This document shows positions 1 through 10,668 of a stretch of 64,000 bases of DNA, in pieces. Position numbers and translations under genes: made by a program. The stretch comes from Gaeumannomyces sp. JS-464. Taxonomy: Eukaryota > Ascomycota > Sordariomycetes > Magnaporthales > Magnaporthaceae. The DNA lies in the NCBI GenBank assembly GCA_002197995.1, contig NGZR01000003.1:2170001-2234000 (forward strand), in the 5' to 3' direction. Position 1 is the stretch's first letter; each line of letters starts with the position of its first letter. A model generated the notes under the pieces. It did no database searches. It worked only from the letters and a program-made list of their open reading frames with translations, and had not been told where the DNA came from.

Positions 1-280
1 ATGGCTCGTTGCAATGTAGCTTTTCAGCCATCTGACCCGGATTTGCTGTTGGCGCCGTAGGGCTCCCGGAAGTGACCGGGAGGCGATAGTCGAGACGCAG
101 GGTCTCGCAATATGACCATACAACTGTATACATCGCCGGCCACCATTGGTTGTCCGCAGCGGATCAATGGCCAGGATGATGCCTTCATGCTTCCAATCTA
201 GGTGTAGCATATCAGAACTGCTGTTCACACTGTTGCACACAAGCCGATTAAGGGAGCAAAAGAAAGCTAGGCAGCAACAA
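1..280. other. 3' flank of the aminopeptidase gene
   Basis: I see no gene here. The stretch lies just downstream of the minus-strand aminopeptidase stop codon and probably holds its 3' untranslated region and terminator. No conserved motif stands out. Confidence 0.4.
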
Positions 281-2606
281 CTACGCCTTGGCCTCCCCGG
301 CAAGACCTAGGTCCTTCTCCGCCATAGCCCTGCAGATAGGATGGTAGAAGTCCTTGTTCTTCTCGAACGTCTCAAGCGCGAGAGGCCTGTCGACCTTGTT
401 CAGGGCCCGGAACAGGGGGCGCACAAACTTCATCCTGCCAACCTGGCCTAGCAGCTCGGCGACGCCCGCATAGACGGCAGAGTCCTTGGCGCTTAGGGCG
501 ATCTGGTAGTAGGCCGTCTTAAGTTCGACATTCTTGGTGTTGAGGAGATCATAGGCGGTGCCCATCAGCTGCGCGCGCTCGGCCGAGAGCGGCTCGGTAA
601 AGTCCTGCACCGAGTTGAGGAAGACCAGCTTCTGGTTGCCGGCCCAGTCGGCGACGTCCTTGCTGCTCGGGACGTAGTCCTGTTTTCCCGCCGTATAAGT
701 CAGTGATCCGGTCGCGGACGGCTTTTGTTACTCTCGTTTCCTTTCTGTGACACTGGTAATAACACCGAGGTATTTCTTACCTTGCTCTTCCACTTCTCAG
801 CCAAGGCGTAGCAGACGTCGATGAGCGAAGTGTCAAAATCAGGCTTCGGCGGGAGGCCTGGGCTGTAGAAGCGGCCCTCCCAGTCGATGCCGGCAATTTT
901 ATCCTTCAGAGCGGCATATTCAGGCTTGTCGAAGAATTCGAGGAATGTGTCCTTGAACTGGTACGAGTCGAGGGACTTGGTTGCCCACTTGGTGAAGTAG
1001 TAAGGGATGAACTTATCAAAGTTCTCACGGCCGACTAAGCGGTCAAGGTAGTACACCATATGGAAACCCTTTTCGTAGGGGACCGTCGAAAAGGCGTCAT
1101 CAGGGTCTATGCCGTCGTGGTTGATGCACAGCTTGGTGAACTCGTGGTCCGCGCCAAACTCCTCGATAGCGTCCTCTGGTAAGGCGCAGCAGTTAGCAAC
1201 ACGGGCGTTTCCGACGAGGCCGGCCTAGTGGCTGAGGAGGGGCAGACTCACCGAGGTGCTTCCACCCTATCACGGCAGAGAAGTCAAAGTAGGGTTGCCC
1301 TCGGACAGCGGCAATGATCCTGCGCTCGAGGTACATGGTCCAGCCCTCGTTCAGCCAGCTAGTGAAACATGGTCAGCGCATCCCGGCGGAATAGCAACAT
1401 GGGAAGAAATGGACACGAGAAGAAGATAGACGAGCAAGTCCATGGGTCCACTCACTAGTGCTCCCAGCTGCAGGATGTCACCAGGTTCCCAGACCAGCTG
1501 TGGCTCAGTTCGTGGGCGATAACGTCGACGTTCTGGCGGTCACCGCTGATGATGGTCGGCGTGGCAAACGTGAAGATGGGGTTCTCCATGCCTGTTTTCT
1601 GTTAGCCCTGCCTCCCCGGTGTTCCCGAGGACAACCTCCGGCTTTGATGGAGAATGCGACCAATACAGTGAACGTACCTCCGTATGGGAAGCTCGGGGGC
1701 AGCACCAGAACATTTGTACTCTCCCCACTTGTAAGGGAACACAAGCTTCTCGGCGGCGTCGATGAACTTCTGGACGTCCGCCTCGAGCTCCCACTGGCAT
1801 GCCGCGACCTCATCAGGGCCCGTGGCGACCGAGGAGCGAGGGCCAATGCGAGCAGTGGCAATGTCGCCCGAGGCCAGGGCGAAGAGGTACGAAGGGATAG
1901 GGACCTTCTGCTCGAAGCGGTACAGAGTGTCGCCATCCTCGGCCGCGGCAGACTTTTGGCCAGCATCCTCGACAGCGACGCCGCTAGCAACGACGACGTG
2001 CGGGGAGATGATGTTGAAGGAGTAGGTCGACTTGACGTCCGGGGTGTCCTGGCAGGGGAACAGGGAGCGGGCGTGGCAGGCCTGGGCCTGGGAGAACATG
2101 AAGGGGGCCTTCTTGTTAGAGGTCTGGGCCGGGGTCAGCCACTGCAGGGCGGTGCACTTCTCGGTGGTGCGGACGCCGATCTCGAGCTTCACCACCTCGC
2201 CTGAGGCGGCGCCAGCGGGCACTGAGATGTGGAGCGGGGAGCCGAGGGGCCCGGTGCGGGCCTTGATCTCCCACTTTGGCTCGGCCGCGTTGAGGCGGAC
2301 GGACTCGACCGAGACATAGCTGGAGTCGAGGATGATCTCGGTGCTCTCTTTGGCCGTGCGCGACTCGAGCTCGAGCACGATGGAGCCGCGGAGGCACTTT
2401 TCCCTGAAGTCGATCTTGAGGTTGGCTGTGGTGTGGCGGGTGAGCCAGGCGTCATAGTTGGACGCCGTGCTGGGGTCGCGTTTGGCCATGTTGGGCGTGT
2501 AGAACAGGCGCACCTGCAGGGAGGATCTGGCGTGGATGGTGGGCGATAGAGACCGCCGACAGCAGACCTGGGTCGTTGTCCTCGCGGCGGAGAGCAGACC
2601 CCGCAT
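281..2606 (-). CDS. LAP2: Leukotriene A-4 hydrolase / leucine aminopeptidase 2-type M1 metallopeptidase
   Basis: Five exons on the minus strand: 2606-1678, 1591-1456, 1358-1252, 1175-781 and 679-281, all with consensus donors and branch sites such as GCTAAC. Spliced exons give the M1 signature: GGMEN substrate motif, HELSH zinc motif, and the third zinc ligand in NEGW 18 residues later. The C-terminal helical domain carries [10 protein letters not shown], where the family has its carboxylate-binding Arg/Lys. The family removes N-terminal residues from peptides and has epoxide hydrolase activity in the cytosol. The first Met gives an Arg/Ser-rich extension of about 39 residues before MAKRDPST, which matches the usual cytosolic start, so a mitochondrial form from the first Met is possible. 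One frame break sits in exon 1 at 1713-1715 (AAA where AA restores [12 protein letters not shown]). Family identity is very secure; whether the break is real is not known. Confidence 0.93.
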
Positions 2607-4047
2607 GGAGTAGAGGACTGCCGGGTGTTGCTATGACCAGCCTCTGGCTATCTTGTAGTCGCCGCCACAACGAGTCTGTTGCGGTGTCTCCTCAACTCCC
2701 GTCTGTACTGATGGATGTGTAGAATGGAACAAGATCAAACCAAGTCGTGGATGAATATCGTCCCGCCCAAAGCGGCAAGTGGGCGGTACGGTGACCACGT
2801 GAGTAGAGGATACAGTACCCCGCCGCATGGCCGCATGACATAATTGGACTCTGTTATCCACAGCCTGCAACGTCCATCATCCTCGAAACCATCTTTCGCT
2901 ACCACAAGCGGCGGATGCTTCACTGGGCATTTGAGAAGGCAGCTTGTGTTGCCCTAACCACCATGGCTGTTTCCCTCCTGTCTATTTTGCTTACGAATTC
3001 CTAGCAGGCTGGGATGCGGGTAGTTTCTCTGCAACCGAAACCGCCGCTAAACGCCGGTATAGTTCCCCGATCAACCGCCAAGACGGAGGCGACCGACGAA
3101 CCCTGCCTCCCGGCCGGGCCAGGGGTTCGCCACCAGCTGCCTGGGCTGACGGGCTCCCAAAAAGGCTGTGGACCAGAAGCCAGTACTTATGGATAGCGGT
3201 CAAAGTAGCCAATAGCTAGCAGTAAGCTACGTTGTAGGAGGCAAAAACAGTGACAAGGAGCTGCCAGTGCAGCACAAAAACAGCAGCTCTCGTTCCTCTA
3301 TCTTGTCTCTGGCTCCTCAGCTTTCCTTATCTCTCTTTACGGTCCTCTCTGCCGCCTCGTTCCCCTAGGGGCCTTTCTGTCAGGGACTTTAGCAGCGAGA
3401 CCTCCGACGTTTCTTCTTGTGTGATTACAGGGGTATTCCTTCTGTTTCCCTAGGTATGTAGTCGCTGTCCATTGAGTCGGCGCTTTCTGTGGGAGCGGCG
3501 TGGACTACTTCAGCGTCATTACTAGAGCCAATCCTCCGAGAGTAAACCAACACCACGGTCTAACAACAGCAATGACGAGGGAGGTGGCCAAAATATGTGA
3601 GAGAAATAGAACCGCTGACACAATGGACGATAAGTTGAATATACAACATGTGTCATTTTTATACTGTACTATACATGGCGCGAAGGTGTCGACTCTGGGT
3701 AACCCGTCGCTGTAGGTTTTAACTCAACTCTCGGGTTGATCATCTCTTAGCCGCCGTGGATGGCAGTTATGCTGGCAGGAATCTCGTCCGCGGGGCTCGG
3801 ACAACCGGACGCCATGGCCTACAAACCCTTCTCTGACGTTTGAAGGCCCTCCAACTGATCATCTGGCGTCAACCTAAGAGTTGACGTTCAAACCATTGCC
3901 TGGATATCCATCAATCCATCAAAGCGATATGTTTGCCAACAATAGGTTGGCCTCGACGGCCTCGTTTGTAGCCGAAGATCTCAGGCGGAGGTAGAGCGGC
4001 GTAGAGAAATACAGTCTCAGAACCAAAAAAAAAGTCTTTATCGTCGC
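2607..4047. other. Intergenic region, no gene seen
   Basis: The region between two minus-strand genes. It should contain the aminopeptidase promoter and the mL58 3' untranslated region. The short open frames have no family resemblance and no splice logic. I see no RNA gene. Confidence 0.5.
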
Positions 4048-4709
4048 CTATATCTCTCCATTGAACATCATCTCACGTCTCCTGTCGCGGTCCTCGCGGG
4101 CCTTAGTCTTCTTGGGGCCCCAGCGTTCCTTGACCCTCTCGAGCTGCTCCTGCATCTCACGCTTGTGCTCCGTCATCTTGGAGGTGCCCGTAGCGATCAT
4201 TACGAAAGACTTGGTGGTGTTGTACTCGCGGGCGAGCGTCGTGACGCTCCAGCGCTTGGGGTCGGCCGCGCGCTTCTCGCGCATCTCGCGCACCTCGGCC
4301 TCGGACACGAGCCGCGACGTCTTGACCCTGACGGTGGGCAGGGACTCGGGGGATAATGCTGCCGCGTCGCCGGCGTATGGTGATGGTGTGGAGAAGGCGG
4401 AGGCGAACAGGTTCGCCAGGTTGGAGCGTCGGCGCGGGTCGTTCTTGGGCAGGAACTTGAACGGGGTGTGGTAGACGGACGGCTCCGAGGCGGGCGGGTT
4501 GAAGATGACGACGTCGCCCTCGGCGCGGCTCGGGTCGGCGATGAAGTCTGGGTGCGGCGGGATGTTGAGCGCGCGCTTCATCCGGTTCGACGTCAGCTTC
4601 GTCCGCCGCTGCTGCTGGCAGAGGAGCGGGGTTCTGCTGCCAGCCGGCCGGCGGCGGCGGCGACGAGCGGCCGTGATGCCGCCGTCCTGAGGAGGAGTCG
4701 CGTCTCCAT
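4048..4709 (-). CDS. mrpl20: Mitochondrial large-subunit ribosomal protein mL58 (MRP-L20 family)
   Basis: The body of the protein is continuous from 4581 to 4048 and carries the family block RRTK...ALNIPPHPDF, then VVIFNPPASEPSVYHTPFKF and a basic C-terminal helix ending RDRRREMMFNGEI. This is the fungal MRP-L20 (mL58) family, a structural protein of the mitochondrial large ribosomal subunit. Upstream in frame are the residues QQRRTKLTSNR, but that frame has no Met. The ATG at 4709 opens a convincing targeting presequence (METRLLLRTAASRPL) in a neighbouring frame. Joining the two needs one extra base, and the run of four G (plus strand, about 4628-4631) is the natural place. A start at MKRAL (4581) would leave out both the conserved RRTK segment and the presequence, so I prefer 4709 with an apparent one-base loss. 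Confidence 0.85.
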
Positions 4710-7700
4710 TTTGTGATGTACTGCGTGTGATGTATGTACTGCGTTGGCCGGATCACACGATCCGTTTGGGCGATGATATAACCTTCGGGGTGAAGGTTAT
4801 GGCCGTCGGGTCGGTGAGGGGTCGGCGGCACTCCTCCCGAGGCGGGACTATTTCAACAGCGGCAAGGAGTGGCAGGCAGCGTTTGCGTTGACGACTACTG
4901 CCCTGTCTGTTTTGTGGAATAGCGTCGCTCCCCTGAAGAACCGAGTTGTTGGGCACCTTCATAGCTGGTGCCGACGAAGTTGAAGCTCCAAAAAAAAGTC
5001 AATGAGGGTCGCTCTGTGGTGGGCAGTAGCCAATGAGGGGCAAGCATTCTCGAGCATATTGCCCCACTGGCTTCGAGATTTTGCTCCTGCATAGATCACG
5101 TGCAGAGCCCAGTCCTTTCGCCGAGCTGATCGATTCAGGGGGCTTCGAGTGTCCGTGGCTGTCCGCGTTCCAAGGTTACACAAACCGCGAGAGTCCTGTC
5201 CAGGTGCTTTCTTGGACAAGCCATGAACTAGGCGCCGTGCGCAGGTGTTCCGCATGACTGGACGAATACGTACCGCTGTAGGTGTGTTGGTACCAGCTTG
5301 CGTCCTCGTCATAGTAATTCAACACAGCCTGAAGGAATCCCCTTGGGTAGAGTCTCCTTTTACGGGGGCAGCTAGGTTGCTAGGGCAGCTGTAAACGCTT
5401 CGATGCCCATAATCATCAAACGCCAGCGATACGGTTGGGTTGTGAGCTTATCATGGATATCATTAAAGTGAGCTAGCCGCGCGAAGCCGCTTTGCGTGGC
5501 CGCAGGGATTTTTTTTTCTTTCTTACGAGCCTGGGCCTGGATGGCAATTGTGTCATGACAAGCTCCCGCTATGATTCCTCCAGTGTCCCGTGGATGCACC
5601 TATTCTGGGTGCTGATCAAGGTCAAAGCTGTTGCTAGGGAAAGTGAGAGATTCGCGTTATTAGCGACCGGCCTATTCCTGAGAGGCTTCGTGCCGGGCCA
5701 TTAGGTGGTCGGAACACGGCAACGGTGCAGAGATGGGCGCGGCCGATGTTCTACCACGCGGCCCAGAACCTTCAGTTGTCGCCAAAGCATCAGTCGCTTG
5801 CCCTCGAGAATTCGTGCCCCGTATGTGGTCGCGCATGTATGGTGTATATGGGTTATGGGAGAGTAAATCGCGAGCCAGATCGTCCCCATTTGCATTCACA
5901 GTCCCCATAGTACCTCGCCGCGTCGACCCGTTGATCTGCAAAAGTTCACACAAGCCCCCCAAGTCCAAGATTTCTCAGGAGGTCTATTGTTCTGGCGGTA
6001 CGAGTCCGGAATCCGGGGTGTCGAGGAGGCGGCCAATGGGCTGGTTAGGGTTAGCTGGCCGTCTCGTTTTATGCTCTCTTCTCGTCCAGCGGACCTTGTC
6101 ATCGTCGCTCCCACCATCGCCATCCTATCTGGCGGTCGCCCAGCCCCTCCTTCATTTGTAATCTCGATAGCGAAATACCGATAACTAGAGTTGAGCAAGG
6201 GGCCCCGGCGCTGGTCCTGTGGAGATGCGGGCGGAAAAAAGTTTCGTTTCTACTCGAGACGAGGTGAAGGTCCCTGGCGCCGGTGGTAACATCGTCGACC
6301 CTCGATCATTGTGCCAGAGGCCGACGCACCTACAAAACGACGCAAGAAACCTGCTCTGCGACAGCTGACGTGGTTCGCTTGCCCGCACATCCTGTGATGT
6401 CGTGTGGAGCCCAACCACGATAAAAGCGGTCGAGTTTTCTCACGGCACAGGCAGCCAGGACGTCGGGCTGAGCTGGGGACTCTGACGTCAGTCGGCGGGC
6501 GTCGCCCCGCGTCCGCCCTTTCCCGCCCACTTCGGTACCTCCGACGCGGTGGATGGGCGGGGGCAAGGAGGGAGGAATCCGCGGTCACAGGCCCGGGGCT
6601 GGCGCCTTGGACTTGGATAGATTGTATGCGGCAAAAAAGCAAAACTACGAAACGCGCCTCCGGACGCCGAGGGAGTTGCCGAAAAGCTGAATGGCAGTCG
6701 AAATTGGTGCAATTCATGCAGACGAGTAATTTATCCAATGGCGGCCTCTCGGACGAAAAGCTGAACGTCAACCCCGACGCTAGGTTTAGACCAAGGGACG
6801 TATCCGTAGGTGCTATGCGTCCAGATCCGGCTAAGAAACGACCGAAGGTGACAAGACAAGGTGACAAGGTGACAAAGGATGGGGCTGATCACGCTGGGGC
6901 ATTGTTGCGTGCACAACCAGGCGGCGTGATAATGCGGTCGGCCTTGCTGGGCCATCATTAGCGGCCTGTCCTACTCAACGAGGGGGCTTTGTTGGGCGCG
7001 CGACGCGGGTGATATTCCTTGCATGACAATAGCAGCCATCCAGCCTTTGTACCCGACACTTGCACTTTTTTGCCGAGGCCAGTTAGCGGCGGTGTGATAG
7101 GCATTGATTGCAAGATAACCCCAACATGGGCGGTCGCACCCACCGGGACGACTGCGCCCCTGTGACCGACATGTGCTCAACCCATGGGCCCAAGGCCAAC
7201 ACCACAATCAAAAGAGGAGCACGGCGTTGTTGGTGCTGAGTGGAGGGCGGCTAGCTGCAGGTTGCCTAATGTGCCTTTCCGGGAGGCATTTTAGGCTTTG
7301 TGTAGGAGCGAACGTCGCAGTAAGCCTCGGCGGGCTGCACCGCACGGCACCGCATCACGCCCCTGCGCTGTGCACTGCATGCACCGCCAAAAGGCGATGG
7401 ATGTGGTGGTCCCTCACAGCTTTGCTTTGGGCAGATACACAGAGTACAGGCGTGCCCGCAACATACAGCGTGGTGCTGGACCCGACTTGGTCGAGGCATA
7501 AACCTTCAAAGACACATTGGCTGGACGCAAATTGGAGGCATGGCGTCCGAAGGTTGGTTGGTGGTGGTGGTGTGCGTGGGCAGCGCGGCGCAAGAACTGG
7601 AAATGAAGGGGCATCATGCTGTTTTGTCGCTGCTGCGGAGGGCCATGAAAAAAGAGGGTTGGACACCCTTCGTTCTCGTATCGAATGGAGTCGTCGGCTG

Positions 7701-8460
7701 CTGGTGGTCTGCTGACTTTTCGAGCCTTCTCCCTGGTCGACACCCATACCTGCCGTGACACTGCAGCCCCTCCGCCAAATGGTTCCAAGCACATGTGCGT
7801 AGCCCGGAAATCAATTGCTCCCAGTGGCCGTGTCCGCCCTCCTCTGCATGCGTATCTCTTGTCTCTAAGCTGCATCTGAGACAGGCTGGTGAAGCAACTC
7901 CGAGAGTCCCTGGCTTCAGGGTCGACTGGGGGGCGCCACATCCGCCTTGGAAATCAAGTTGGCTTGCAGTGGAGGGTTGGCATCTTGGGGAAAGGGGGAG
8001 AGTCGAGCGAGACTCAGCCCAATTACAGCTCTCTGGCAACACGCAACAACAGCCAGACGAGGGCCACCCTGCAGCCTTGGCAAAACGCATCGTCATACCC
8101 TGCCGATCTTGGTTGACGCATATCAGAGTATCAGAGTGCAAGTGTAGAGGTACCTCGATCCCACCTGCACCGAGTCACCCGCCAGCCTCCCCTCTCGGCA
8201 GCCTTTGATCCCCTGGATTTTGGGTTTGGGTTTCCACGGCCCTAGGCCAACTTCGTGGGGTAGAAAGAAGGGAGACCAGAGACCATCCTGGGCGACTTTT
8301 CCATCTGTCGCCTCTGCATCGATCGCCGAACCGAACCCTCGACAGCCACCCGATCCCGCCGAGTGCCGCCACCAACCAGCCAAGCGAAAGGGGCCTGCTG
8401 GCGTGTCTTACTGACAGCGGCTGTTCCTGCGTCTGGCCTGTTCCGGAGACTGCGCATCTC
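4710..8460. other. Intergenic region, no gene seen
   Basis: About 3.7 kb without a supportable gene. Several open frames of 60-200 codons exist on both strands, but they overlap one another, are rich in rare-looking Cys/Trp/His mixtures, and match no family I know. No tRNA cloverleaf or long repeat was noticed. Confidence 0.4.
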
Positions 8461-9471
8461 TTGGAGAGCTGGGGGCCTGGCCATTTTGCTTACGTCGTCG
8501 GCCCAGGCAGAGGCGAAGCCCCAGCCTTGATTGCAACCACTAGGCCCAAACCCAGGCCACGCCAGGGATCCTGCCATAAAGCCAAATCAAAAAAACCACA
8601 GCGCAGCGCAGAGCGCACAGGGCCCCGGAAAATCCCCCATTACTCTGCGCAGTATCAAAACCTAACCAGGCGATCAACAACCGCGCCATCCATCACTCGT
8701 CCTCCTCCACCAACTCCCCGTCTCCAATACAGTCAGCTAGACCGAACAGGCAGACAGAGCGGCAGCAAAAGCGAAAGCATCAAGATAAGAAGCGGTAGGT
8801 TGCAACCTCGGCGGCGCAGCGTGCCGTTGTGCTGTCATGCGACGCATGCAATTCATTACCCACTGTCCCGGAATTGTTGCTTGCCTGCTTGCTTTCGTCG
8901 AGACGCAGCCGACTCTCCACTCCAGCCCATCACCTCAGGGGTCACACGCCCACTCCCGCCCTGGCCCGGCACCTCATCCCCGTCGGTCCCCGCGACAATG
9001 ACTATCCTGCTGCTCCCGCCCACTCCCACCTCGTCCTCGCCCTTGTCCTCGTATACCTGCTATGATCCCACCTCACCCACCACCGCCTGCCTGCCGCACT
9101 TTTCTGACTTGGAATCCACACAGCACGCACGAGAACGAGAACGACTGAGCGCACATACCAGATATCATTTCTCAAGTCGCACCAACCAAGGCGGCACCTC
9201 CAGCAGCGTAGGCCATCACCCGCCGTGCTCCCAACCCCGCCCCTACACCAGCACAAGCTCCCGTCCTCGAGGGGTGATGCCAGCCCTCGCCAGTGCTGAC
9301 TTCCGGGTTGTTACCTGCAAACAGGTTTCCGATAAGCACATCTTCTCCCGGCGCCCCGCGCACTTCGAGGTGCGACAGCCGCACGGCCGTCGTCACTTTC
9401 ACGCCGCCGAGCTCGAGCACGAATCCGGGCAGGACCAGCGAATTGCCCAAGTTTTGGCCACCGTCATCCAA
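8461..9471 (+). promoter_or_regulatory. Long C/T-rich leader upstream of the 398-residue protein gene
   Basis: This stretch is rich in CCTCC, CACTC and similar pyrimidine runs typical of fungal promoters and 5' leaders. The frame of the downstream gene stays open through all of it (337 codons), but the implied peptide is Pro/Ser/Thr/Arg-rich without structure. I treat it as promoter and leader. An N-terminal extension of the downstream protein cannot be excluded. Confidence 0.45.
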
Positions 9472-10668
9472 ATGAGTGCCGCTTCCCACGCTGTGCTGCA
9501 GCCCAGCAGCGCCATCCAGACGAACCCCAATCCTTCTACAGTAGTACCCTTCCCGAATTCGACGAGCGAAGCCAGCACCCCTCGACCAGCTGCAGCCAAC
9601 GAGTCCGACGACGGCAAGAAGAAGAAGCGCTCTCTGTTTGGCTTCGGCAAGAAGAAGGCCGAAGAGCCCCAGATGGCAGCTGCCACCGCTGCCCCCGCCG
9701 CCAACACGTCGGCCCCCAGAGAATCGCCCTCGAGGCGTACGACGGGGTCACCCAGCAGGGTTCCGACGTCGCCAGTGCGGTCGACATCCCCACACCTGTC
9801 TCCCCGCCTGGCGTCGCCGGCCGGCTCCCAGATCTTCGAGCGCGACGTCCAAGAGTCCGTCTCGGCGCTCCCCACGTCCCCCGCAATCCCGTCTCACATC
9901 ACGACCGAGGACTTCATCCCGCCCGTTCTGGATGCCTCCTCTGAGGCCATAACCGACGACCGCATCGACCCGGACACGGTCGAGATCGTGACGCACTCGT
10001 CGCACCAGCCCGCCTCGGCCGCCGTCGTGGCCGGCCAGCAGCTGCACCACCAGCTGAGCCAGTCGTCCTCCATATATGACCAGGGCGGCGCCGGCGCGGC
10101 GGCTGCCTCGTGGGCCGAGCAGCTGGCGAGCTTTGAGCACGCCGGCCCCGCCACCGGCATCGGCGGCGACTCGGCGAGCAACTACGGGTCGCTCGACATG
10201 GCCGACGTGCGCCGCCTGTCCTTCATCTCCTTCGCCGACGTCGTCCAGTCGGAGCAGGGCCACGGCCACGGCTCGGGCCCGTCAGCCTCGCGGGACAGCA
10301 TGCACCTGGCCGGGCTGACGAGCCTCAGCGCCCTAGGCGGGGCTTCCGGGGCGGGCGCGCGGTCGCCGTCGCCGATCCGCTCGCCCGTCTCGTCGCAGGG
10401 CGGCGGCATGTCGTCGTCCCCGCCCACGTCCAAGTCGGGCAGCATCCGTGGCCTCGAGACGTCGCCCACGCGTAAGCCGCTGACGGTGACGGCTGCTGGC
10501 GGGCCCCTCAGCCCCGGCAGCCCGCCCCCGGGCATGGTGCTGACGGACGGCGATCTCAAGATCGAGACCATGTCGCAGGCCCTGCGTAGGACGGGGAGCA
10601 CCGACCTCAGCGGGATTCAGGAGTTTACCGCAGAGCCCGGTCGAGGGCCCTTGGCGCTAGTTTTTTGA
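9472..10668 (+). CDS. Ser/Pro-rich, intrinsically disordered conserved fungal protein
   Basis: A 398-residue frame starting at MSAASHAVLQ. A basic patch near residues 45-60 (GKKKKRSLFGFGKKKAEE) is followed by long Ser/Thr/Pro stretches with many SP/TSP sites (SPSRRT, TSPVRSTSP, SPSPIRSPV, TSPTRKPL). The ordered-looking islands are around TEDFIPPVLDASSEAITDDR, MADVRRLSFISFADVV and KIETMSQALRRTGSTDLSG; these motif-like blocks are why I think it is a real gene and not GC-driven noise. I believe similar disordered proteins occur across filamentous ascomycetes, but I cannot name a function. Multiple SP sites suggest phosphoregulation. The start is uncertain because the frame is open for 1 kb upstream; 9472 was chosen because the peptide before it looks like translated leader. 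Confidence 0.7.
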   Translation: MSAASHAVLQPSSAIQTNPNPSTVVPFPNSTSEASTPRPAAANESDDGKKKKRSLFGFGKKKAEEPQMAAATAAPAANTSAPRESPSRRTTGSPSRVPTSPVRSTSPHLSPRLASPAGSQIFERDVQESVSALPTSPAIPSHITTEDFIPPVLDASSEAITDDRIDPDTVEIVTHSSHQPASAAVVAGQQLHHQLSQSSSIYDQGGAGAAAASWAEQLASFEHAGPATGIGGDSASNYGSLDMADVRRLSFISFADVVQSEQGHGHGSGPSASRDSMHLAGLTSLSALGGASGAGARSPSPIRSPVSSQGGGMSSSPPTSKSGSIRGLETSPTRKPLTVTAAGGPLSPGSPPPGMVLTDGDLKIETMSQALRRTGSTDLSGIQEFTAEPGRGPLALVF

